From JAEUHO01 sp046350655 (GTDB lineage: Bacteria; Planctomycetota; PLA2; JAEUHO01), in NCBI GenBank assembly GCA_046350655.1, contig JAXMAB010000009.1, positions 124,001 to 188,000 on the forward strand: a stretch of DNA of 64,000 nucleotides, in the 5' to 3' direction. A program made the translations under genes and the position numbers. How positions within the stretch are numbered: position 1 is the stretch's first letter; every line of letters starts with the position of its first letter. The notes beneath the pieces were generated by a model. That model was given only the letters and a program-made list of their open reading frames with translations. It was not told the origin of the DNA and did not search any database. Shown in pieces: positions 8,778 through 17,501 of the stretch.

Positions 8778-10784
8778 ATGCCGGGCCCGGACGACCCCGT
8801 GCCCCCGACCTCCCCGCCCGTTCCCCCCGCTCCCGAGCCGACCCCGCCCGGCCCCGACGGCCGCCGTCCGGACGCCGCCGGGCGCGGGCGCGTCGGCCTG
8901 CTGGCCCGTCTCGCCGCGGGGCCGGTGGTGTGCGACGGGGCGATGGGCACGCAGCTCTACGCGCGCGGGGTGTACCTCAACCGGTGCTACGACGAGGTCA
9001 ACCTCACCGCGCCGGACCTCGTCGAGGGCGTGCACCGCGACTACGTGCGCGCGGGCGCCGAGGTGCTCGAGACGAACTCGTTCGGCGCGAACCCGGTCAA
9101 GCTGCACAAGCACGGGCTGGCGGACCGCACGGAGGAGATCAACCGCCGCGCCGCCGAGATCGCGCGGCGGGCGGCGGGCGACGCGGTGCTCGTGGTGGGG
9201 GCCATGGGCCCGCTCGGCATCCGCATGGAGCCGTGGGGCGCGACGAGCCTCGGCGAGGCGCAGGCGTCGTTCGCGCGGCAGGCCCGCGCGCTGGCCGAGG
9301 CGGGCGTGGACGGCTTCTGCCTCGAGACGTTCGGCGACCTCACGGAGATCCACGCGGCGATCCTCGCGTGCCGCGAGGTGGCGCCGGAGCTGCCGGTCAT
9401 CGCCCAGATGACCGTCGACCGCGAGGGCGTGGGGTTGTTCGGCGCGCGCCCCGAGGACTTCGGCCGCCGGCTCGACGCGTGGGGCGCCGACGTGATCGGC
9501 GTGAACTGCTCGGTCGGCCCGCAGGTGATGCTCGGCGTGCTCGAGCGGCTGCGCACCGCCACGTCGAAGCCCCTGGCGGTGCAGCCCAACGCGGGCCCGC
9601 CGCGCGAGGTGGACGGCCGCACGATGTTCCTGTGCACGCCCGACTACCTCGAGAAGTCGGCGCGGCGGTTCCTCGAGGCGGGCGCGCGGCTGCTCGGCGG
9701 ATGCTGCGGCACGACCCCCGAGCACGTCCGCGCGCTCGCGAAGGCCGTGAAGCGCGGGCGCGCCGTCGACGCGGGCGGCGGCGCGCGCGCGGCGGGCGTG
9801 GTCGCGGCCGCGCCGGCGGCGGCCCCGGCGGGGGTCGAGCCCGCGCCGCTCGCGGGGCGGTCGCGGCTCGGCCGCGCGCTCGTCGGTCCCGAGCGCCCGC
9901 TGCTCGTCGAGCTGCTCCCGCCGAAGGGCCGCGACGTCGCGCCGGTGCTCGAGCGGGCGGCGCGCCTCCGCACGCTCGGCGTCACCGCGATCAACCTGCC
10001 CGACGGCGCGCGCGCGGCGGCCAAGATGAGCCCGCTGGCGGTGGCCGTGCGCATCCAGGAGACCACCGGCGTCGAGGCGGTGCTGCACGTCTGCTGCCGC
10101 GACCGCAACCTCCTGGGCCTGCAGGCCGACCTCCTCGCGGCCAGCGCGCTCGGGATCCGCGACGTGCTGCTCATCACGGGCGACCCGCCGATCCTCGGCG
10201 ACTACCCGGACGCGACCGCCGTGTTCGACGTGGACGCGATCGGGCTCACGAACGTCGCGACGCGGCTCAACCGCGGGCTCGACCTGGCGGGCAACCCGAC
10301 GGGGCCGTCGACGGGGTTCGTCGTGGGCGTCGGGCTCAACCCGACGGCCGTCGACCTCGACCGCGAGATCGAGCGGTTCCGCTGGAAGGTGGACGCGGGC
10401 GCCGAGTACGCCATCACGCAGCCGGTGTTCGACCCGGACGCGCTCTTCCGCTTCCTCGACCGGCTCGGCCCGCTGCCGATCCCGGTGCTCGCGGGCATCT
10501 GGCCGCTCCAGAGCGTGCGCAACGCCGAGTTCCTCGCCACCGAGGTGCCCGGCGTGACGGTGCCCGACGGCGTGCTCGCGCGCCTGTCGGCCGCGGGCGA
10601 CGCGGAGAGCCAGCGGCGGGTCGGGAACGACCTCGCCGTCGAGATGGCGCTCGCGGTCGCCGACCGCGTGCGCGGCTGGCAGCTGAGCCTGCCGTTCGGA
10701 CGCGTGGACGCCGCGGAGCGGTTCCTCGCGCCGCTGCGCGCCGTGCACCCGACGGCGGGCGTCGCCGAGGAGGTCCGCCCGTGA
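8778..10784 (+). CDS. Bifunctional homocysteine S-methyltransferase / methylenetetrahydrofolate reductase
   Basis: The 668-residue fusion has a Pro-rich N-terminus, then a homocysteine-methyltransferase barrel (about 45-325) with CDGAMGTQL and the zinc-binding cysteines in VNCSVG (C244) and GGCCGTT (C309, C310). A MTHFR barrel follows (about 375-660) with LVELLPPKGRD, AINLPDGARAA, LITGDPP and the substrate-binding stretch ITQPVFD. It matches the YitJ type of Bacillus, which is also S-box controlled. It should make 5-methyltetrahydrofolate and may transfer a methyl group to homocysteine. The start is the first ATG after the riboswitch. The stop overlaps the metH start (GTGA, 10781-10784). Confidence 0.94.
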   Translation: MPGPDDPVPPTSPPVPPAPEPTPPGPDGRRPDAAGRGRVGLLARLAAGPVVCDGAMGTQLYARGVYLNRCYDEVNLTAPDLVEGVHRDYVRAGAEVLETNSFGANPVKLHKHGLADRTEEINRRAAEIARRAAGDAVLVVGAMGPLGIRMEPWGATSLGEAQASFARQARALAEAGVDGFCLETFGDLTEIHAAILACREVAPELPVIAQMTVDREGVGLFGARPEDFGRRLDAWGADVIGVNCSVGPQVMLGVLERLRTATSKPLAVQPNAGPPREVDGRTMFLCTPDYLEKSARRFLEAGARLLGGCCGTTPEHVRALAKAVKRGRAVDAGGGARAAGVVAAAPAAAPAGVEPAPLAGRSRLGRALVGPERPLLVELLPPKGRDVAPVLERAARLRTLGVTAINLPDGARAAAKMSPLAVAVRIQETTGVEAVLHVCCRDRNLLGLQADLLAASALGIRDVLLITGDPPILGDYPDATAVFDVDAIGLTNVATRLNRGLDLAGNPTGPSTGFVVGVGLNPTAVDLDREIERFRWKVDAGAEYAITQPVFDPDALFRFLDRLGPLPIPVLAGIWPLQSVRNAEFLATEVPGVTVPDGVLARLSAAGDAESQRRVGNDLAVEMALAVADRVRGWQLSLPFGRVDAAERFLAPLRAVHPTAGVAEEVRP

Positions 10785-13700
10785 CCGTCGCCTGGCCCGC
10801 CGCCTGCGCCGACCGCGCCGCCACCCTGCGCCGCCTCCTCGCGGAGCGGATCGTCGTGCTCGACGGCGCCATGGGGACGCAGATCCAGGCGCTGGCGCTG
10901 CCGGAGGCCGCGTGGCGCGGCGCGCGGTTCGCGGCGCACCCGCACGACCTGCGCGGCAACTCGGACGTGCTCGTGCTGACGCAGCCCGCCGCGATCGAGG
11001 CGATCCACCGGGCCTACCTCGAGGCCGGCGCCGACGTCGTCGAGACGTGCACGTTCAACGCCAACCGCATCTCGCAGGCCGAGTACGGGCTCGAGGCGCT
11101 CGTCCCCGAGCTCAACCGCGAGGCCGCACGGCTCGCGCGCCGCGCCGCGGACGCGGTGACGGCCGCCACGGGGCGGCCGTGTTTCGTCGCGGGTTCGATG
11201 GGGCCCACGAACCGCGCCGCGTCGATCTCGCCGGACGTCGCCGACCCGGGCGCGCGGGCCGTCGACTTCGACGGCCTCGTCGCGGCCTACGCGGAGCAGG
11301 CGCGGGCGCTGCTCGAGGGCGGCGTCGACGTGCTGCTCCCCGAGACGGCCTTCGACACGCTCAACCTGAAGGCCGCGCTCTACGCGATCGACGAAGTGAC
11401 GGCTGGCCTCGCGGTCCGGCCGCCGCTGTTCGTCTCGCTGACGATCCCCGACGCGTCGGGCCGCACGCTCTCGGGCCAGACGGTCGAGGCGGCCTGGGTG
11501 AGCATCGCGCACGCCCGCGCCGACGCCGTCGGCGTGAACTGCGCGCTCGGGGCCGAGGCCATCCGGCCCCACGTCGAGGACCTCGCGCGCCTCGCCGACA
11601 CCGCGGTGCTCTGCTACCCGAACGCGGGCCTGCCGGACGCCATGGGCGCCTACCGCGAGACCCCCGAGACGATGGCCGAGGTGCTCGGCGACCTCGCGCG
11701 GCGCGGCAAGGTCAACGTCGTCGGCGGCTGCTGCGGCACGACGCCGGCGCACGTCGTCGCGATCGCGGCGGCCGTGAAGGGCCTGCCGCCGCGCCCGGTC
11801 CGCGCGGTGCGCGACCCGCTCACCACGCACCTCTCGGGCCTCGAGCCGACGCGGCTCGAGCCGAACGGGTTCTTCTGCGTCGTCGGCGAGCGCACCAACG
11901 TGGCCGGGTCGCCGAAGTTCGCGGCGCTCGTGCGCTCGGGCGACCTCGAGGGCGCCGTCGCGGTCGCGAAGCAGCAGGTCGAGGCCGGGGCCAACCTCCT
12001 CGACGTCTGCCTCGACGAGGCGCTGCTCGACGGCCCGGCCACGATGACGCGGTTCCTGCGGCTGATCGCGGCCGACCCGGCCGTCGCGCGCGTGCCCGTG
12101 ATGATCGACAGCAGCGACGAGCGCGTGCTCGACGCGGGGCTCAAGTGCTGCCAGGGCCGCTCCGTCGTCAACTCGCTGTCGCTGAAGGACGGCGAGGTCG
12201 CGTTCCTCGCGCGGGCCGAGCGGGTGCGCCGGCTCGGGGCATGCGCGGTCGTGATGGGCTTCGACGAGCGCGGGCAGGCGGCCGACCGCGCGCGCAAGGT
12301 CGAGATCGCGACGCGCGCCTACCGCCTGCTCGTCGACCGCGCGGGCTGGGCGCCCGGCGACGTGATCCTCGACCCGAACGTGCTCGCGGTCGCGACGGGC
12401 CTCCCCGAGCACGACCGGTACGCGCTCGAGTTCATCGAGGCCGTGCGCGAGATCAAGGCGACGCTCCCCGGCGCCAAGACGAGCGGCGGCATCAGCAACG
12501 TGTCGTTCGCGTTCCGCGGCAACCGCACGGTCCGCGAGGCGATGCACTCCGTGTTCCTGCACCACGCGATCCGCGCGGGGCTCGACATGGCGATCATCAA
12601 CGCGGGCGCGCTCGCGGTCTACGCCGACATCCCCGCGGACCTGAAGGAGCTGGTCGAGGATGTGCTCCTCGCCCGCCGCCCCGACGCCACGGAGCGCCTG
12701 CTCACGTTCGCGCGCGGCGCGACGGCCCCCGAGCGCGAGCGCGCGGGCCCGGCGGCCTGGCGGTCGCTGCCGGTGGGGGAGCGCCTCGCCCATGCGCTCG
12801 TCCACGGCGTCGACGACTTCGTGGCGACGGACGTCGAGGAGGCGCGGCAGGCGTCCGCGCGGCCGCTCGACGTGATCGAGGGCCCGCTGATGGACGGCAT
12901 GCGCGTCGTCGGCGACCTGTTCGGCGCGGGCAAGATGTTCCTGCCGCAGGTGGTCCGCAGCGCGCGCGTGATGAAGAAGGCCGTCGCGCAGCTGACCCCG
13001 TACATCGAGGCCGCGCAGCGGGCCGGGCCCGCGGTCGCGCGGACGAAGGTGCTGCTCGCGACGGTCAAGGGCGACGTGCACGACATCGGCAAGGGCATCG
13101 TCGGCGTCGTGCTCGCCTGCAACGGCTTCGACGTCGAGGACCTCGGCGTCATGGTCGGGACCGAGAAGATCCTCGAGCGCGCCGTGGCCGGCAAGGCCGA
13201 CGTCGTGGGCCTCTCGGGGCTCATCACGCCGTCGCTCGAGGAGATGGTGCGGGTCGCGGAGGCCCTCGCGGCCCGCGGGCTCGACCTGCCGCTGCTGATC
13301 GGCGGGGCGACGACGAGCGCGGTCCACACCGCGGTGCGGATCGCCCCGGCGCGCCCGGGCGCGGTCGTCCACGTCCCGGACGCGTCGCGGGCCGTCGAGG
13401 TGGTGTCGGCGCTGACCGCGCCGTCGCCGGCCGACCGGGCGGCGTACGTCGAGCGCGTCCGCGCCGACCAGGAGCGGCTGCGCGGCGAGCACCGCGCGCG
13501 CGAGGCCACCGGCCGCATCGTCCCGCTCGCCGAGGCGCGGGCCCGCGCCCTGCGCAGCGACTGGGCCGCCGTACCGCGCGAGACGCCGGCGTTCACCGGC
13601 GTGCGCGCGTTCGACCCGTTCCCGCTCGCCGACCTCGTGCCGTGGATCGACTGGACGCCGTTCTTCCAGGCCTGGGAGCTCAACGGCCGCTACCCGTCGA

Positions 13701-14488
13701 TCCTGTCCGACGGGCGCCTCGGCGCGCAGGCGCGGCGGCTCTACGACGACGCCCGCGCGCTCCTCGACCGCATCGTCCGCGAGGGCCAACTCGTCGCGCG
13801 CGGCGTGGCCGGCATCTTCCCCGCGGCGAGCGTCGGCGAGGACATCGAGGTGTACGGGGGCGGCGGGCTCGCGGCCGTCTTCCACACGCTGCGCCAGCAG
13901 GGCGTCCGCGACGCGTCGGCCCCGTGCCTCGCGCTCGCCGACTTCGTGGCGCCGCACGGCGCCGCGGGCGGGGGCGACCATATCGGCGCCTTCGTCGTGA
14001 CGACGGGCCACGGCCTCGACGCGATCGTCGCGGCCGCCGAGGCCGCGCACGACGACTACCAGGCCCTCCTCGCGAAGGCGCTCGCCGACCGGCTCGCCGA
14101 GGCGTTCGCCGAACGCCTCCACCGGCTCGTGCGCGAGGCGTGGGGGTACGGCGCGACCGAGAGCGCCGCCCTCGACGACCTCCTCCGCGAGCGGTACCGC
14201 GGCATCCGCCCCGCGCCGGGCTACCCCGCGCAGCCCGACCACACCGAGAAGCGCACGATCTTCCGCCTCCTCGACGCCGAGGCGCGCACCGGCGCGCGGC
14301 TGACCGAGACGGACGCGATGTGGCCCGGCGCGTCGGTCTGCGGGCTCTACTTCGCGCACCCCGAGGCGCGCTACTTCGCGGTGGGCCGCGTCGGCCGCGA
14401 CCAGGTCCTCGACTACGCCCGGCGCAAGGGCATCACGGTCGCCGACGCCGAGTCGCGGCTCGCGCCCGTCCTCGGCTACGAGCGCTGA
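10781..14488 (+). CDS. metH: Cobalamin-dependent methionine synthase
   Basis: The 1235-residue protein is full length (family usually about 1200-1260). Domains in order: homocysteine-binding barrel (1-325, VVLDGAMGTQ, VNCALG, GGCCGTT near residue 317), pterin-binding barrel (about 345-620, VVGERTNVAGS), B12-binding cap (about 650-745), Rossmann cobalamin domain with DVHDIG and the lower-ligand His at 767, and the SAM-binding activation domain (about 900-1235, ending at YFAVGRVGRDQV). It starts with GTG overlapping the previous stop, so it is cotranslated with the MTHFR fusion and lies under the same SAM-I riboswitch. The fusion presumably supplies its methyl-folate substrate. Confidence 0.97.
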   Translation: MTVAWPAACADRAATLRRLLAERIVVLDGAMGTQIQALALPEAAWRGARFAAHPHDLRGNSDVLVLTQPAAIEAIHRAYLEAGADVVETCTFNANRISQAEYGLEALVPELNREAARLARRAADAVTAATGRPCFVAGSMGPTNRAASISPDVADPGARAVDFDGLVAAYAEQARALLEGGVDVLLPETAFDTLNLKAALYAIDEVTAGLAVRPPLFVSLTIPDASGRTLSGQTVEAAWVSIAHARADAVGVNCALGAEAIRPHVEDLARLADTAVLCYPNAGLPDAMGAYRETPETMAEVLGDLARRGKVNVVGGCCGTTPAHVVAIAAAVKGLPPRPVRAVRDPLTTHLSGLEPTRLEPNGFFCVVGERTNVAGSPKFAALVRSGDLEGAVAVAKQQVEAGANLLDVCLDEALLDGPATMTRFLRLIAADPAVARVPVMIDSSDERVLDAGLKCCQGRSVVNSLSLKDGEVAFLARAERVRRLGACAVVMGFDERGQAADRARKVEIATRAYRLLVDRAGWAPGDVILDPNVLAVATGLPEHDRYALEFIEAVREIKATLPGAKTSGGISNVSFAFRGNRTVREAMHSVFLHHAIRAGLDMAIINAGALAVYADIPADLKELVEDVLLARRPDATERLLTFARGATAPERERAGPAAWRSLPVGERLAHALVHGVDDFVATDVEEARQASARPLDVIEGPLMDGMRVVGDLFGAGKMFLPQVVRSARVMKKAVAQLTPYIEAAQRAGPAVARTKVLLATVKGDVHDIGKGIVGVVLACNGFDVEDLGVMVGTEKILERAVAGKADVVGLSGLITPSLEEMVRVAEALAARGLDLPLLIGGATTSAVHTAVRIAPARPGAVVHVPDASRAVEVVSALTAPSPADRAAYVERVRADQERLRGEHRAREATGRIVPLAEARARALRSDWAAVPRETPAFTGVRAFDPFPLADLVPWIDWTPFFQAWELNGRYPSILSDGRLGAQARRLYDDARALLDRIVREGQLVARGVAGIFPAASVGEDIEVYGGGGLAAVFHTLRQQGVRDASAPCLALADFVAPHGAAGGGDHIGAFVVTTGHGLDAIVAAAEAAHDDYQALLAKALADRLAEAFAERLHRLVREAWGYGATESAALDDLLRERYRGIRPAPGYPAQPDHTEKRTIFRLLDAEARTGARLTETDAMWPGASVCGLYFAHPEARYFAVGRVGRDQVLDYARRKGITVADAESRLAPVLGYER

Positions 14489-14532
14489 CGCCCGTGCGCC
14501 GCCGCCCCATCCCCGGCCGCATCCCCCTCCCA

Positions 14533-14553
14533 GGACCGCGAGGCCCGGTCGCC
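14533..14553 (-). repeat. Dispersed 3'-end repeat, copy after metH
   Basis: This is a reverse-orientation copy; on the plus strand it reads GGACCGCGAGGCCCGGTCGC. It lies 45 bp after the metH stop and just before the hairpin array. Confidence 0.6.
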
Positions 14554-14573
14554 GCCGTCACCCCTGCAGCGGC

Positions 14574-14916
14574 GATCCGCCAATAAACGACCGGCATCTA
14601 TTGGCGGATCCGCCAATAGACGACCGGCATCGATTGGCGGATCGGACCGGGGGGATGGTCGGCAAACGCGCCAAACGGTGTCCGGCACCCAATGGCGCGT
14701 TGGACCGTCGGCCGGCGGGTCGGCGAAGCGGGCAACGTCCGCCGGCGATCCGCCAATAATCGACCGGCGTCTATCGGCGGATCCGCCAATAAACGACCGG
14801 CATCTATTGGCGGATTCGACCGGGGGGACGGTCGGCAAACGCGCCAAACGGTGTCCGGCACTAAATGGCGCGTTTGGCGGATCCGCCAATCAACGACCGG
14901 CGTCTATTGGCGGATT
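14574..14916. repeat. Array of seven related hairpins, with a 173-bp tandem duplication
   Basis: Five type A elements (14574-14610, 14607-14643, 14747-14783, 14780-14816, 14880-14916) are 37-nt inverted repeats with arms GATCCGCCAAT and ATTGGCGGAT. Two type B elements (14665-14701, 14838-14874) have arms AACGCGCCA and TGGCGCGTT. Both types share the pattern CGCCAA, 7 nt, CCGGCA, 4 nt, then TTGGCG in type A or ATGGCG in type B. A1 to A3, A2 to A4 and B1 to B2 are each exactly 173 bp apart, so the module A-A-B has been duplicated, with a fifth A added. Adjacent A elements overlap in a palindrome around GGATCC. There are no unique spacers, so this is not CRISPR. The array fills the 474-bp gap between the convergent genes metH and lgt. 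Confidence 0.93.
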
Positions 14917-14922
14917 CGACCC

Positions 14923-14944
14923 GGGGGTACGCGAGGCCCGGTGG
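14923..14944 (-). repeat. Dispersed 3'-end repeat, copy after lgt
   Basis: The plus strand reads GGGGGTACGCGAGGCCCGGT and then GG. The same 22 bases occur again at 33411-33432 inside a coding region. This copy ends 19 bp past the lgt stop codon. Confidence 0.75.
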
Positions 14945-14962
14945 TCGCGAGCGGAGCGCGGA

Positions 14963-15811
14963 TCAGGTCGAGCGGGTGTCGGAGGGCTTGCGGATCAGCC
15001 AGATCGCGACGCCCGCGAAGAAGATCGGGATCGCGAGGAACTGCGTCCACGAGAGCGTGTCCGCGATCACGAACCCGCGGTCGGCGATGCGCGGGGCGGG
15101 GCCCGCGTCGCCGCGGAACACGTCGAGGGCCGCGCGGCCCACGGCGTAGAGCATCAGGAACAGCGCCGTCACCCGGCCCGTGGCCTTCGCCCGCTTCCCG
15201 ACGAACCCGAGCACGAAGAACAGCCCGAGGGCGAACACCGCCTCGTAGATCTGCGTCGGGTGGATCTTCCGCAACGCGGCGTCGTTGGCCGGGCTGCTCG
15301 CCCACGCCACGACGGGCGTGCCGTCCTCGAACAGCTTGGCCACCGGGATGCCCCAGGGGGCCGTCGTCACCTTGCCGAAGTCGTCGCCCGCGAGGAGCGG
15401 CGCCATCCACCCGACCGCCAGCGCGAGGCAGGCCCCGCGCACCAGCACGTCGAGGAACGCGAAGCCCTTGAGCTCGGTCTCCTTCGGCAGCCACCACGCC
15501 AGCCACGCGAGCACCATCGTGACGCCGCCGAACAGCAGGAGGCCGCCCTCCCAGATCTTCAGCAGCTTCAGCGGCGTGCGGGTGAACTCGTCGTAGTGGG
15601 CGATCGCGTACGCCAGCCGCGCGCCGAGCAGGCCCAGGAAGAGGATGGCGAAGCCGACGTTGAACGTCCGCTCGGGGTCGATGCCGAGGCGCTTCTGCGC
15701 CGCGCGCCGGGTCCACCAGGCGCCGACGAGGAAGCCGACGACGATCAACGTCCCGTACGTGTAGATGTCGATCCCGCCGAAGATCGGGATCGTGAACAGC
15801 TTCTGACGCAC
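14963..15811 (-). CDS. lgt: Prolipoprotein diacylglyceryl transferase
   Basis: The 282-residue protein has about seven transmembrane segments and transfers diacylglycerol from phosphatidylglycerol to the lipobox cysteine of prelipoproteins. Family landmarks are IHPTQIYEA near residue 186, GLLGARLAYA in the first third, WEGGLLLFGG where the family has a conserved Gly-rich catalytic loop, and YAVGRAALDVFRGD as the counterpart of the family signature. The His and Glu usually found in these two motifs are altered, so the protein is divergent. The start is GTG 15811. It lies 48 bp downstream of gcvH on the same strand. Several lipoprotein genes elsewhere in the window would be substrates. Confidence 0.88.
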   Translation of the reverse strand: MRQKLFTIPIFGGIDIYTYGTLIVVGFLVGAWWTRRAAQKRLGIDPERTFNVGFAILFLGLLGARLAYAIAHYDEFTRTPLKLLKIWEGGLLLFGGVTMVLAWLAWWLPKETELKGFAFLDVLVRGACLALAVGWMAPLLAGDDFGKVTTAPWGIPVAKLFEDGTPVVAWASSPANDAALRKIHPTQIYEAVFALGLFFVLGFVGKRAKATGRVTALFLMLYAVGRAALDVFRGDAGPAPRIADRGFVIADTLSWTQFLAIPIFFAGVAIWLIRKPSDTRST

Positions 15812-15859
15812 GGTGTCCCCTCCCGGGCCCCAAGGGTCCGAGCCAGCGCTCGCCGGGGC

Positions 15860-16252
15860 CTAGTTGCCGCCGGCGTCGAGGTGCTTCTGGTAGGCGGCCA
15901 GGTCCATCAGGTCGTCGAGCTTCGTGCCCGCGGCGACCTTGAGCTTGGCGAGCCAGCCCTTCGCGAAGGGGTCCTTCGCGAGCGGGGACTGGTCGTTCGC
16001 GAGGCCCGCGTTGACCTCGAGGACCTCGCCGGCGAGCGGCGCGTAGACCTCGCCGACGGCCTTGACGGACTCGACCTCGGCCAGCGTCTCGCCCTTGCCG
16101 ACCTTCTTGCCCTTGGCCGGGAGGTCGACGAAGACGAGCTCGCCGAGGTGCTCGACCGCGAAGTCGGTGATCCCGACGACGGCGGTCGTCCCCTCGAGGC
16201 GGACCCACTCGTGGGTCTTGGTGTAGCGGACGTTGGCGGGACGGTTGGCCAT
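15860..16252 (-). CDS. gcvH: Glycine cleavage system H protein
   Basis: The 130-residue lipoyl carrier begins with VRYTKTHEWVRLEG, typical for GcvH, and has the lipoylation motif ESVKAVGEVY with the acceptor lysine at residue 64. It shuttles the aminomethyl group between the P and T proteins. Length is normal. It follows gcvT by 21 bp on the same strand, so both are very likely one transcript. No gcvP or lipoate enzyme is in the window. Confidence 0.97.
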   Translation of the reverse strand: MANRPANVRYTKTHEWVRLEGTTAVVGITDFAVEHLGELVFVDLPAKGKKVGKGETLAEVESVKAVGEVYAPLAGEVLEVNAGLANDQSPLAKDPFAKGWLAKLKVAAGTKLDDLMDLAAYQKHLDAGGN

Positions 16253-16273
16253 GACGGCGGCTCCGGGGACGCC

Positions 16274-17365
16274 CTAGCGGGCGCGCTTGTAGAAGGGACC
16301 CTGGACGACCTCGACCGGCTGGCGCGAGCCGCGGACGTCCATCTCGAACTTCGTGCCGACGGGGGTGTGGGACATCGGCACGAAGCCCGTGCCGATGTTC
16401 TTGCCGACCGTCGGGCTGGCGGCGCCGCTGGCGATCGTGCCCAGCTTGGTCGCGCCGTCGAAGAGCTCGTAGCCGTGCCGCGGGACGCGGCCGGAGTGCG
16501 CGACGAACGACACCAGCTTGCGGGACAGGCCCTTGGCCTTGATCGCGCGCAGCGCCGGGATGCCGATCGTGTCGTCCTTCGTGAGGTCGAGGCCGAAGTC
16601 GAGGCCGGCCTCGAGCGGGTTGATGTCGAGCTCGATCTCGTTGCCGTAGAGCGGCATGCCCGCCTCGAGCCGCAGCGCATCGCGCGCGCCGAGGCCGATG
16701 GGGCAGACGCCGAAGGGCTTGCCGGAGCCGAGGAGCGCGTCCCACAGGCGGCGGCCGTCGTCCTTCGCCGGGAACAGCTCGAAGCCGTCCTCGCCGGTGT
16801 ACCCGGTGCGGGCGATGAGCATCGGGAGGCCGAGCACCTTCGCCTCGGTGAACGCGTAGTAGCCGAGCTGCGAGAGGTCGGCCGAGCACAGCGGCTGGAG
16901 GGTGGCCTCCGAGTCGCGGCCCTGGATCGCGATCATGGCCTGCTCGTCGCTGACGTTGGCGACCGTCGCGCGGTAGCGGCGCGTCGCGCACTGCTCGCGC
17001 ACCCAGGCGTCGTCGCGGTCGCGGTTGCCGGCGTTGATGACGATGTGCACGACGTCGGCGCCGCGGTACACGATCACGTCGTCGTTCGGGAAGCCCTGCT
17101 CGTTCAGCAGGAAGCCGTACTTGGCCTTGCCGAGCTTCATCTTCCCGAGGTTCGAGCTGAACACGCGCTCGACCAGGGCCTCGCGGTCCGGGCCCGTGAT
17201 CACCAGCCGGCCCATGTGGCAGAGGTCGAAGATGCCCGCGTGCGCGCGGACCTGCTTCACCTCCTCGAGGATGCCCTGGTACTGGACGGGCATCTCCCAA
17301 CCGTGGAAGTCGACGAGTCGGGCCTTGGCCTCGACGTGCGCGGCGTTGAGCGGGGTCTTGCGCAT
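16274..17365 (-). CDS. gcvT: Glycine cleavage system T protein (aminomethyltransferase)
   Basis: The 363-residue enzyme takes the methylene group from the H protein to tetrahydrofolate, releasing ammonia. It shows RKTPLNAAHVEAKARLVDFHGWEMPVQY-type family sequence (read in parts), the folate-site motif VRAHAGIFDLCHMGR near residue 40, ARTGYTGEDGFELF near residue 185 and GLGARDALRLEAGMPLYGNE near residue 220. Length is that of canonical GcvT. It is the first gene of gcvT-gcvH. No glycine riboswitch is visible in the 136 bp upstream. Confidence 0.97.
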   Translation of the reverse strand: MRKTPLNAAHVEAKARLVDFHGWEMPVQYQGILEEVKQVRAHAGIFDLCHMGRLVITGPDREALVERVFSSNLGKMKLGKAKYGFLLNEQGFPNDDVIVYRGADVVHIVINAGNRDRDDAWVREQCATRRYRATVANVSDEQAMIAIQGRDSEATLQPLCSADLSQLGYYAFTEAKVLGLPMLIARTGYTGEDGFELFPAKDDGRRLWDALLGSGKPFGVCPIGLGARDALRLEAGMPLYGNEIELDINPLEAGLDFGLDLTKDDTIGIPALRAIKAKGLSRKLVSFVAHSGRVPRHGYELFDGATKLGTIASGAASPTVGKNIGTGFVPMSHTPVGTKFEMDVRGSRQPVEVVQGPFYKRAR

Positions 17366-17501
17366 GGGGCGTCCGAAGAGCGGGCCCGGCGTGGGTCGGG
17401 CGGAGGCGGGAACCTACCACGGGGACCCGGGGGGCCCAAGCGGGGGGGGCCTCCCGGGCGGAAGCCGGCGGGCCGCGCCGTCCCGAACCCTGGCTGCTCC
17501 C

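Noticed and set aside
10202..14359. 1385-codon minus-strand frame opposite the methionine genes
   Set aside because: It is the antisense frame of the MTHFR fusion and metH; composition is Arg/Asp/Val-rich without any motif.
14574..14916. CRISPR-like array
   Set aside because: The repeats are palindromic and overlap or are separated by conserved spacers that are themselves duplicated at 173 bp; there are no unique spacers and no cas genes.
17366..17501. Glycine riboswitch upstream of gcvT
   Set aside because: The conserved glycine aptamer cores are absent from this 136-bp region.
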